Positions 9,525 to 16,304 of a stretch of DNA of 54,762 bases are shown in pieces. The stretch's first letter is position 1; each line of letters begins with the position of its first letter. The position numbers and the translations under genes are program-made. The stretch is taken from the NCBI GenBank assembly GCA_023150835.1, contig JAKLKB010000063.1, forward strand, positions 1 through 54,762, read 5' to 3'. Source of the stretch: Myxococcota bacterium (GTDB lineage: Bacteria; Myxococcota_C; UBA6777). Under the pieces are notes generated by a model. The model did no database searches, was not told the origin of the DNA, and saw only the letters and a program-made list of their open reading frames with translations.

Positions 9525-10118
9525 ATGAAACAGATGCTTCGATGGTTGGGAATGGCTGCTCTTGCCGCAATGACCGCTTCTACTGCGTATGCAGGCCCGG
9601 GCAAATGGGGCCGCAACGGTGGCGATGGAGGAGGAGGCGGTGGCCTCGGATTCACTCGTCTTGCGGAGATGCTCAACCTCACCCCCCAACAGCGCGATGC
9701 GATCAACAAGCTTCGTTACGACAATCAACGTGCGGTGATCCGTTTGCGTGCAGAACTCCAACTCGCACGATTGGATCTACGCCAACTGACCGAACAACAT
9801 CGCCCCGATCTCAAGCAAGTAGAAGCCATGATCGACAAAGTCGGACGCCTTGAGATCCAACTCAAAAAGTCCCGCATCCTGATGATGCTCAAGATGAAAG
9901 CCGTCTTGACCCCCGAACAAGCCGCAAAAGTCGCTGAACTGCGCAAACAACGCCGCGCACGATGGGGGAACCGTGGTCAGATGTGGCGTCGTCGCATGAT
10001 GTGGCGTCAACGCATGATGCAACAACGGATGGGCGGCGATCCCGACGGAGCCCCACGCGGCCCCGTCCCTCCGCCCCCACCCTCTGGCCCCGACAAATCC
10101 GACCCCGATCACAAATAA
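9525..10118 (+). CDS. Periplasmic Spy/CpxP-like LTxxQ protein
   Basis: A 197-residue secreted protein. It has a signal peptide (MKQMLRWLGMAALAAMTAS, cleavage near AYAG), a Gly-rich stretch, then two LTxxQ motifs (LTPQQRDAINKLR and LTPEQAAKVAELRKQ) about 75 residues apart separated by charged helices. This is the hallmark of the Spy/CpxP/ZraP group of periplasmic chaperones and metal-stress sensors. The C-terminal region is rich in Met and Arg (MWRRRMMWRQRMMQQRM), which could bind metal, and ends in a Pro tail. AAAGGAGA sits just ahead of the ATG. It follows the sigma/anti-sigma pair by 112 bp in the same direction and is a reasonable target or accessory of that pair. Confidence 0.82.
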   Translation: MKQMLRWLGMAALAAMTASTAYAGPGKWGRNGGDGGGGGGLGFTRLAEMLNLTPQQRDAINKLRYDNQRAVIRLRAELQLARLDLRQLTEQHRPDLKQVEAMIDKVGRLEIQLKKSRILMMLKMKAVLTPEQAAKVAELRKQRRARWGNRGQMWRRRMMWRQRMMQQRMGGDPDGAPRGPVPPPPPSGPDKSDPDHK

Positions 10119-10230
10119 TACGATACCCGCAAGATGCGTGATCGAAGGATCGTGCGTAGATGCCCTACGGTTGGGCAGCCACACCTTGCTGCCCCTACGT
10201 TTTATGATCACACGATGGACGGATCTCGTA
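10119..10230 (+). repeat. MITE-like palindromic element, full copy
   Basis: A 112-bp element bounded by TACGATACCCG and CGGATCTCGTA (imperfect inverted ends) with the central GGGCAGCC...CTGCCCCTAC inverted arms. It starts at the base after the TAA stop of the LTxxQ gene and fills the gap to the convergent Thg1-like gene. Confidence 0.85.
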
Positions 10231-10237
10231 TAACCTC

Positions 10238-11020
10238 TCACACCTTTTCCGAGCCATGCCCGTCCAAGATCGCACGAATCATCTCTGCATAAGCCTCTTT
10301 GAGGGGGAGTTCGAGATCGCGGTGGATACGGCGTCTTGTGGTGGTGGTCTCTTGTTGGGTGAGGGGGTTGTGGGCGCTTTTCTCGTAGGCCTCCCAAAAA
10401 AAGCCTGCGCCGCGCCGCTGCCACGCGGGAAGATCGTTAAAGTTGAGTCCGCCTTCTTGGAACAACAGCTCGTTCTTTTCGCTCACAGAAAGCCCTTCGA
10501 TCCGCTTGCTGGCTTGACGTGCGTTGAGTCCTTGTTGGTTGCGAAGCATCCAGTAGCAATGGCCGTTGAGCGCGTTGCGATGGGCATCTTCGTGCCTCCA
10601 ACGAAAATAATCGACCACCAATTCGGGCGTCGGAAAGGTACTCAGGCGGCAATCGAAGGACGCGATCGCCCCAAGCTGCAAGGAAAAACAAGCGCTTGCT
10701 TCTCCAGCCAACACAGAATTAAACTTGCGAAACTTTCGCTGAAAGCTGTTCTCGTCGCGGTGCATCAGCAAAGAGATCTCGTCGCTTTGCGTATAAGCGT
10801 AGATCACATGAAACCCGCATCCCATCAGGTGTTCCGTCGTGTGGTGCATCATGTCTCGAAAACGCGGATCGAAGGGGGCCTCAAAATCATGGCGTTCTTT
10901 GGTCAGCTTGGTGAAGCCGCGTCCATCGATCCGCGCAACGATAAAAAGCCCGGGAAGAACACAAAGATCGTGCGCTGTTTCGTAAACGCGCATCTTCGCA
11001 TCAAGATCATCAAACCGCAT
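10238..11020 (-). CDS. tRNA(His) guanylyltransferase-like protein (Thg1-like, 3'-5' polymerase)
   Basis: A 260-residue member of the Thg1 family, which adds nucleotides in the 3'-to-5' direction to tRNA 5' ends. The N-terminus MRFDDLDAKMRVYE and ARIDGRGFTKLTKE match the family closely, including the metal-binding Asp32 in RIDGRG. The second metal carboxylate is Asp80 in YTQSDEISLL. In eukaryotes Thg1 adds G-1 to tRNA-His. Bacterial homologues (TLPs) mainly repair 5'-truncated tRNAs in a template-dependent way, and in bacteria G-1 is normally encoded, so repair is the likelier role here. AAAGGAG precedes the ATG. It lies downstream of osmC but is separated from it by a strong terminator. Confidence 0.93.
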   Translation of the reverse strand: MRFDDLDAKMRVYETAHDLCVLPGLFIVARIDGRGFTKLTKERHDFEAPFDPRFRDMMHHTTEHLMGCGFHVIYAYTQSDEISLLMHRDENSFQRKFRKFNSVLAGEASACFSLQLGAIASFDCRLSTFPTPELVVDYFRWRHEDAHRNALNGHCYWMLRNQQGLNARQASKRIEGLSVSEKNELLFQEGGLNFNDLPAWQRRGAGFFWEAYEKSAHNPLTQQETTTTRRRIHRDLELPLKEAYAEMIRAILDGHGSEKV

Positions 11021-11094
11021 CGCCTCGCTCCTTTCGCAAGATCCATCCCGATCCCATACGACCCACGCTGGTGCGGCTGTGCGTGTAGGGCCGT

Positions 11095-11123
11095 AAAAAA
11101 CAAAAAGCCCGCCAAAGACGGGC
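11095..11123 (-). terminator. Rho-independent terminator after the OsmC gene
   Basis: On the minus strand the hairpin GCCCG-TCTTTGG-CGGGC is followed by TTTTTGTTTTTT. It lies about 50 bases after the stop of the OsmC gene and ahead of the Thg1-like start, so the latter needs its own promoter. Confidence 0.9.
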
Positions 11124-11171
11124 CTTTTCGCAACAAGGTTCAGAGATCGCGCAGCGACGAGACGAAGAGGC

Positions 11172-11627
11172 TTATGCGATCACGGGTTCGATGATCACTT
11201 CGGACTTGATGGATTGGGCGATAAAGCAAGCACCGTGTGAACGCTCGTGGATGCGAGCGATCTCTTCGGCATCGGGCTGACGTTCGCCTGCAAAGATGGC
11301 TTTGGGATGCAACGTGATGCGTGTGACGGCCATCTTGCCCTCTTGGTTTTTTTCGAGGACACCCACAGCGTGATCTTCGTAGTGTTGGACATGATAGCGT
11401 TTTTTGGACATATACGCCAAAAACGTCAGCATGTGGCAACTCACCAACGCAGCCACCAACAATTGCTCAGGATCAAGAGCGTCAGAGTCTCCAGAAAATC
11501 CCGCAGCAGCGGAGTTTTTCACCGTCAAACCATTTTGAAAAGTCAGCGTGTGCGACCGATTGAATTCTTCGTATTCAAACCCCTCAGTCGCCAATTCCCA
11601 CTTGAGCGCCACTTGATGCTCGGACAT
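11172..11627 (-). CDS. OsmC/Ohr-family peroxide-detoxification protein
   Basis: A 151-residue protein of the OsmC family, thiol-dependent peroxidases that reduce organic hydroperoxides. FNRSHTLTFQNGLTVKNSAA leads into a sheet typical of the fold. The two family cysteines are plausible in the ALVSCHMLTFLAYM helix and in the HGACFIAQS stretch near the end. The start at 11627 (MSEHQVAL) gives the usual length and has AAAGG nearby; 27 upstream in-frame codons look like leader. Oxidative-stress use fits loosely with mutM nearby, but they are not in one operon. Confidence 0.9.
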   Translation of the reverse strand: MSEHQVALKWELATEGFEYEEFNRSHTLTFQNGLTVKNSAAAGFSGDSDALDPEQLLVAALVSCHMLTFLAYMSKKRYHVQHYEDHAVGVLEKNQEGKMAVTRITLHPKAIFAGERQPDAEEIARIHERSHGACFIAQSIKSEVIIEPVIA

Positions 11628-11712
11628 ACCTTTGTCTCCTGTTTTGTATGACATCACTCCGCCCGATAGGCCGCAAACAACGTCAGGCAGAACCCATCCA
11701 ACCCGCAATCAT

Positions 11713-11824
11713 TACGATATCCGAGTGATCTATGATCGAAGGATAGCGCCCAGACGCCCTGTCCTTGGGCAGCCACACCTGTCTGCCCCTACGTTTTACG
11801 ATCACGCTCCCTGCGGATATCGCA
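11713..11824 (+). repeat. MITE-like palindromic element, full copy
   Basis: The ends are TACGATATCCG and CGGATATCGCA. The central arms are GGGCAGCCACACC and TGTCTGCCCCTAC. Length 112 bp, same orientation as the copy at 10119. Confidence 0.85.
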
Positions 11825-11895
11825 TCACCACTTGAAGAGATCACATCCCCCCCAAACGATACCGCACAACATAATCCATTCTTTTGCACTTGACA

Positions 11896-12000
11896 AACGC
11901 GGCCTCGACTTCTTTCGCACAGCAGGAGGCGAGTTCAATTCACCGCGTCACGCTCCCCCTCAGATACGCGGCCCCAACTTCTTTCACGCAGCAGGGGGCT
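11896..12000 (+). repeat. Pair of imperfect 35-base direct repeats
   Basis: Copies near 11896-11930 and 11966-12000 share ACGCGGCC, ACTTCTTTC and a CAGCAGG block. They lie between two MITE-like elements. Function unknown. Confidence 0.6.
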
Positions 12001-12070
12001 AGGCAAAGCAAGCCGACGTGATCACAATGCACCGAGGCCAACGCGCCACTTCCCGCAAAAGCGACAGTCA

Positions 12071-12183
12071 TACGATATCCGCCTGTTGTGTGATCGTATA
12101 AATGTAGGGGCAGACAAGTGTGGCTGCCCGATTACAGGGCGTCTACGCACTCTTTTTTGTTTACACATCACTCGGATATCGTA
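12071..12183 (-). repeat. MITE-like palindromic element, inverted core
   Basis: The ends TACGATATCCG and CGGATATCGTA form a perfect 11-base inverted repeat. The core reads GTAGGGGCAGAC...GTGGCTGCCC, the reverse of the copy at 11713. Confidence 0.88.
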
Positions 12184-12271
12184 CAAGAGCAGATATCTTT
12201 CCAGTTCGATCCCTGTTGCTTGACAGGATCGCGAAGCCCTCCAAAAGCACAGCGAGAGAGGAGACCCCCAG

Positions 12272-13120
12272 ATGCCGATGCTACTGATCAAAGGAACCTT
12301 CCACGTGAAGGGGTATTCGCCCGATGGAGACTCGATCAAGTTCAAAGCCCAAGACGGTTCACTCTGGCGAAAACTCGAAGGCGGCTACGTCAAGAAGAAT
12401 TGGTGGGGACACACCCAACTACGCATCGAGGCCATCGATGCGCCCGAGACGCACTTCAAAGACGCCCATCAGCCGCGCAAATGGGCGGATGCTGCGACCG
12501 ACGCGCTCTTGCAGATCATGGGCTTCCGCGATGTCGCATGGGATAGCGGACGCAGCGCCATCAAAAGCGTGGCGCAAGACGGCTTACCCGGCTATATCTT
12601 GAGCCGCGCAACAGACACCTACAAACGACCGATCGCTTTTGTGTTTTCGGGAGAAACGGCCCACGCAGACGGGGCATCGGTCAACCTCGATGTGGCAATG
12701 CTCAAAGAAAGCCTCAACTACAAGATGATGGCCGCAGGCCAAGCCTATCCGATGTTTTATCAAGGCTTCTTTTCCGATCTGCGCGAGGCGATGGTGGCCG
12801 CCCTTAACGAAGCACGCAACAAAGGGACGGGGTTATGGTCTGCGGATCGTTCGAGAGCAGGTGATGATCTGCCCGATCTCAAGAGCATTACAGAAAAGAC
12901 CTTGATCTTTCCAAAGCTGTTTCGTCGGATGGTGACGCACTTTAGCAGCGGAGGCCGCGTGGAAGATCTGCCCAAGTTTCTCGAAGGCTTAAAAGAACCT
13001 GTGTTGATCCTGTCCAAACAACACTTCACGCACTTTGACAACGTGATCGCCGTCGAAGGAAAGCGTGTGAAGATGTTGTATCCGCCCGAAGATCTGGTCT
13101 TTTTGCCCGTGCCGTCCTGA
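12272..13120 (+). CDS. Staphylococcal-nuclease-like (SNase fold) protein
   Basis: A 282-residue protein resembling thermonucleases. The first 180 residues show the OB-fold pattern of the family: YSPDGDSIKFKA (the DGD loop), LRIEAIDAPETHF (matching the RLxGIDAPE strand), a central helix, then AAGQAYPMFY and ARNKGTGLWS. The Arg35-type catalytic Arg is probably the R of LRIEAIDAPE. The Glu43 and Arg87 equivalents cannot be placed with certainty because of an insertion around residues 65-110, so activity is unproven. There is no signal peptide, unlike most secreted SNases. The C-terminal 80 residues are not recognised. GAGAGGAG precedes the ATG. The LRR gene starts 15 bases after the stop, so the two are probably co-transcribed. 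Confidence 0.75.
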   Translation: MPMLLIKGTFHVKGYSPDGDSIKFKAQDGSLWRKLEGGYVKKNWWGHTQLRIEAIDAPETHFKDAHQPRKWADAATDALLQIMGFRDVAWDSGRSAIKSVAQDGLPGYILSRATDTYKRPIAFVFSGETAHADGASVNLDVAMLKESLNYKMMAAGQAYPMFYQGFFSDLREAMVAALNEARNKGTGLWSADRSRAGDDLPDLKSITEKTLIFPKLFRRMVTHFSSGGRVEDLPKFLEGLKEPVLILSKQHFTHFDNVIAVEGKRVKMLYPPEDLVFLPVPS

Positions 13121-13135
13121 TGTGGAGATGTGTGG

Positions 13136-14266
13136 ATGTCTGGATTTGCGCAACTACGGGCCATCTTGATCAAAGAGCCAAGCAAAGAGCATTGGGAACG
13201 CTTGTTGGGAGTGTTCTTGAACTGGCCGACCTCCGATGAACGCGATGCTGCCGTCATGTACGCACGAGGGCACCTTGGGAGGTGGCCTCCTTGGTTGCGG
13301 TGTTTTTCGTCGATCGCTCCGCATCATCCGGCATGGCCACTGGCGCAATCGGTGACGCTCAAAGAGGCTGAATGTCGCCATTGGCGACGACTCAAAAGCT
13401 ATCCGCAGATCACCCACCTCACGCTCGAAGCTCCGCTTTCTCGCCGCGATATCGAAGGACTCGAAGAGTTGGAGACTTTGCGCGGGCTTTGCTTGAAACG
13501 CTGTGTTTGGCTCGAAGATACGCAGCGGTTGGCGGGACTGACCCACCTCCAAACCTTGTGGTTGCAAGGATGTGATCAAGTCCGTGAAATGAGCGGGATC
13601 ACCTCTTTGCGCAACCTGCGGTCCTTGGATGTCACGGAGGCCCCGCAACTTCTGGACGTTGCTGCACTTGCTGCGTTGCCATTGGAACGTTTGTCTTTGC
13701 GCGGGAACTTGGCCCTCTCGACGATCCGCCCTCTCGAAGCGATCCCCTCGCTTCAAACCTTGGATATCGGATCTTGCGTTCAATTGGAAACACAAGATCT
13801 GGACTTGCTGTCGAAACTTCCGCACCTGCGGTCGCTTTCGCTTTGTGGCCTCCCCGCCCTCAAACGCCTGCCTTTGCTTCCTGCCCTTTCCTCCTTGGAT
13901 ATCAGCTTTTGCGGAGCTATCGAATCGCTCGAAGGTCTCGAACAATCCGCATCTCTGACACAGATCCAAGCCGTCGGTGCGACGCTGTTAAAAGATATCC
14001 GTGCCTTGGCAGGGCATCGATATCTCGAACGGCTCGACTTGAGCCGCTGCCTTGCTCTCAAACATATCGCTGCGCTGGCCTCTTTGCCCGCCCTCTCCGA
14101 CCTGAACCTGCGCATTGGAAAAGGAAAAACCAGCTACGCCGAGCCGTTGCCTCACCTTCAACCCAAGCCTTACGTCGCTTGGATGGAAGTTCGCGGCATG
14201 GTGGAACCCTACCAACAACGCATCGCCCAACATTGGGGATCATGCAGCGAATCGCCTCTCGCCTAA
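13136..14266 (+). CDS. Leucine-rich-repeat protein
   Basis: A 376-residue cytoplasmic protein without signal peptide or membrane segments. From about residue 95 to 345 it contains roughly ten irregular leucine-rich repeats of 20-24 residues (for example LRSLDVTEAPQLLDVAALAA, LERLSLRGNLALSTIRPLEA and LQTLDIGSCVQLETQDLDLL). These would fold as a solenoid for protein binding. The N-terminal 90 residues are helical and Trp-rich and not recognised. The ATG at 13136 is chosen, though GTG at 13130 is in frame. It follows the SNase-like gene by 15 bases. The last codons run into a 35-bp tandem repeat (RIAQHWGSCSESPLA) that continues downstream, so the C-terminus may have been extended by repeat growth. 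Confidence 0.8.
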   Translation: MSGFAQLRAILIKEPSKEHWERLLGVFLNWPTSDERDAAVMYARGHLGRWPPWLRCFSSIAPHHPAWPLAQSVTLKEAECRHWRRLKSYPQITHLTLEAPLSRRDIEGLEELETLRGLCLKRCVWLEDTQRLAGLTHLQTLWLQGCDQVREMSGITSLRNLRSLDVTEAPQLLDVAALAALPLERLSLRGNLALSTIRPLEAIPSLQTLDIGSCVQLETQDLDLLSKLPHLRSLSLCGLPALKRLPLLPALSSLDISFCGAIESLEGLEQSASLTQIQAVGATLLKDIRALAGHRYLERLDLSRCLALKHIAALASLPALSDLNLRIGKGKTSYAEPLPHLQPKPYVAWMEVRGMVEPYQQRIAQHWGSCSESPLA

Positions 14267-14366
14267 CCTTGGGGATGATGCAGCACACCACACAGCCCAA
14301 CATTGGGGGGACGATGCAGCACATCACACAGCCTAGCATCGGGGATGATGCAGTGGCTCACACACA
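14225..14366 (+). repeat. Four-copy tandem repeat of about 35 bp
   Basis: Copies begin near 14225, 14261, 14295 and 14331, each with GCC(C/T)A(A/G)C(A/C)TTGGGG followed by GATGCAGC-like and CACACA sequence. The array runs from the end of the LRR gene into the leader of the sensor kinase. The reading frame of the kinase is open through it, so it could also be coding if an upstream start (for example 14275) is used. Confidence 0.85.
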
Positions 14367-14409
14367 GCCCCAAACACAGCCCGCGCAGCTCGCGGCGCAT
14401 GGAGGCAGG

Positions 14410-15435
14410 ATGCAACGAAGCTACCACTTGTGGGTTCCGATCTTGTGGGGGGTATTGGCGATCTCCTTCACGTTGGCAATCCTTGTGGGTTGGAGCATTT
14501 TATTTACTTACTACTACACTCTGCACACGCGCATCCATCGGGTTCCTGATCTGGGGGTGGGATATTGGTTTTTGTTGGCGTTGGGATGTTTGTTTTTGGT
14601 GGCGATTATCGTGGCGGTGATCTTTTTGTTGATCGGAAACATCCGAAAAACCTTGGATATCCGCCATCAAAATGTCTTTTTGGATGGAGTCACCCACGAA
14701 TTCAAATCACCTCTTGCAAGCATCCGTTTGTGCCTTGAGACGATGGAGATGCGCAGCCTTTCGCCTGATCTACAAAAGCGCTTTGTGCAGATGATGATGA
14801 AAGATGTGGAGCGATTGAGTACATTCGTCGAGCATATCTTGGGAGCAAGTCGCATCGAACACGGAGCTTGGGGCATGCAAAAAAACCCCGTGATTTTGCA
14901 AGAGATCGTCTCGCGCAGCATCCAAGCCGTTCGCGGTCGCTACGAAAAAAACTTCCCTGAGATCGATCGTGTGGATCGGCTTGGCACTGCACCAACGGTC
15001 CTTTATACCGATCCGCTCGCCCTTGAGACCATCTTGATCAACCTACTTGACAACGCGATCAAATACTCACCCGATCCAGCGCACGTCATCGTTTACCTCG
15101 AAAAGCACGAAAGCTCCGTGTGCATCACCGTGGAAGATCAGGGCATCGGTATTCCCAAACGCTTTTTAAAGCGGATATTTCAGCGTTTTTATCGAATACC
15201 TCGCGAACAAACACCGATGCCTCGTGGAACAGGGCTTGGTTTGTATGTGGTCGCCTCATTGGTTCGGCGTCTAGGCGGCAGCATCCAAGCCCAAAGCAAA
15301 GGTGAAGGCCAAGGCTCTCGCTTTTTGGTGGATCTGCCTTGCCAAACCACCCCCGCTCAGGCCGATATCCACAAGACCGCAACCGAAAAAAACGATGGCA
15401 ACGAGAGCATCGTTGAAAAAAGCAAAGGAGTTTGA
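14410..15435 (+). CDS. Membrane sensor histidine kinase
   Basis: A 341-residue kinase. Two membrane helices lie at about 9-33 and 52-76, with a very short periplasmic loop of about 18 residues between them, so sensing is probably in the membrane. The dimerisation domain has His96 in VTHEFKSPL. The ATPase domain has NLLDNAIKYS (N box), DQGIGIP (G1), RFYR (F box) and RGTGLGLYVV (G2). GGAGG lies four bases before the ATG at 14410. The frame is open far upstream through the tandem repeats and inside the LRR gene, which I do not take as coding. The stop at 15433-15435 is one base before the regulator start, so the pair forms one operon with the kinase first, the less common order for OmpR-type pairs. 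Confidence 0.92.
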   Translation: MQRSYHLWVPILWGVLAISFTLAILVGWSILFTYYYTLHTRIHRVPDLGVGYWFLLALGCLFLVAIIVAVIFLLIGNIRKTLDIRHQNVFLDGVTHEFKSPLASIRLCLETMEMRSLSPDLQKRFVQMMMKDVERLSTFVEHILGASRIEHGAWGMQKNPVILQEIVSRSIQAVRGRYEKNFPEIDRVDRLGTAPTVLYTDPLALETILINLLDNAIKYSPDPAHVIVYLEKHESSVCITVEDQGIGIPKRFLKRIFQRFYRIPREQTPMPRGTGLGLYVVASLVRRLGGSIQAQSKGEGQGSRFLVDLPCQTTPAQADIHKTATEKNDGNESIVEKSKGV

Positions 15436-15436
15436 T

Positions 15437-16147
15437 GTGTCTCAAACAAAGATCTTGTTGGTGGAAGATGAGGAACACCTCGCTTTTACGCTCAACTTCA
15501 ACCTACAAGCAGAAGGTTACACCGTCACAACGGTTGGGACACTTCGCGAAGCGCGCCAAGCCCTCGCACAGAACGAACCCCATCTGATCGTCTTGGACGT
15601 CATGTTGCCCGATGGCGAGGGTTATGCGCTTTGCCAAGAACTGCGCAGCGCACAAAAACGCCTTCCGATCTTGCTGTTGACAGCCAAAGGCACCCCCGAA
15701 GATATCGTCAAGGGCCTTGAGTCGGGTGCGGACGACTACGTCACCAAGCCCTTTGTATTAAAAGAACTTTTGGCGCGGCTCAAAGCCCTGTTGCGCCGAC
15801 ATCTGTGGCGCACTCCCGTTCCCAAAACCAGCGAACATATCTACCAGTTTTCCCAACACAGCGTCAACTTCGATACCTACGAAGTCAAAGCTCACGGTCA
15901 GCCTGTCGAACTGACCCCGCTAGAGATCCGATTGTTTCGCTACTTTACCGAACACGAAGATCAAGTCGTCTCCCGTGAAACCTTGCTCGAAGAAGTCTGG
16001 GGGGTTTCAGGGCAGAATTACACACGAACGGTCGATAATTTTTTGATGCGTCTGCGTCGGACTTTTGAGGATGATCCCACCCAACCCAAGCACTTTTTGA
16101 CTGTACGCGGTGCAGGTTATCGCTTCTTGTCATCTCCTCCCTCGTAA
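15437..16147 (+). CDS. OmpR/PhoB-family response regulator
   Basis: A 236-residue regulator: receiver domain (1-120) with the acidic pocket Glu10/Asp11, phospho-acceptor Asp54 (VLDVMLPDG), Thr82 and Lys104 (TKPF), then a winged-helix DNA-binding domain (about 135-234) with ELTPLEIRLFRYFTEH and the recognition region YTRTVDNFLMRLRRTFE. The start is a GTG at 15437 preceded by AAAGGAG with a six-base spacer; the frame is open upstream but only as overlap with the kinase. It is the partner of the sensor kinase immediately upstream. Targets are not evident. Confidence 0.95.
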   Translation: MSQTKILLVEDEEHLAFTLNFNLQAEGYTVTTVGTLREARQALAQNEPHLIVLDVMLPDGEGYALCQELRSAQKRLPILLLTAKGTPEDIVKGLESGADDYVTKPFVLKELLARLKALLRRHLWRTPVPKTSEHIYQFSQHSVNFDTYEVKAHGQPVELTPLEIRLFRYFTEHEDQVVSRETLLEEVWGVSGQNYTRTVDNFLMRLRRTFEDDPTQPKHFLTVRGAGYRFLSSPPS

Positions 16148-16212
16148 AAAAACCGAATAGACGGGGAGATTCAAGCCGACGGCAGAAAGCACGCATCTTA
16201 GGGAGTTTTGCG

Positions 16213-16304
16213 GATCAGGCGAGCGCACGACCACAGATCAGGCGAGCGCACGACCACAGATCAGGCGAGCGCACGACCACAGATCAGGTGAACGCACTAC
16301 CACG
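16213..16304. repeat. 23-bp tandem array, four copies, reaching into the kinase stop codon
   Basis: The unit GATCAGGCGAGCGCACGACC plus ACA is perfect at 16213-16235, 16236-16258 and 16259-16281. A fourth, degenerate copy at 16282-16304 covers the TAG stop of the minus-strand kinase. There are no spacers, so it is not a CRISPR. Confidence 0.95.

Larger units (their letters stand above)
11628..12271. other. 644-bp intergenic region with two MITE-like elements and a direct repeat
   Basis: No credible gene is seen. The region holds one element copy at 11713-11824, a second at 12071-12183 in opposite core orientation, and between them two imperfect copies of a 35-base sequence (from about 11896 and 11966, both containing ACGCGGCC and ACTTCTTTC). 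The upstream site of the SNase-like gene (GAGAGGAG at 12256) closes it. Confidence 0.75.

Noticed and set aside
13774-14409. N-terminal extension of the sensor kinase, open in frame back to 13774
   Set aside because: It overlaps the LRR gene in another frame and is low-complexity over the tandem repeat; GGAGG with ATG at 14410 gives a normal kinase start.
16213-16304. Possible CRISPR array
   Set aside because: The 23-bp units are directly adjacent with no spacers, and no cas genes are nearby.
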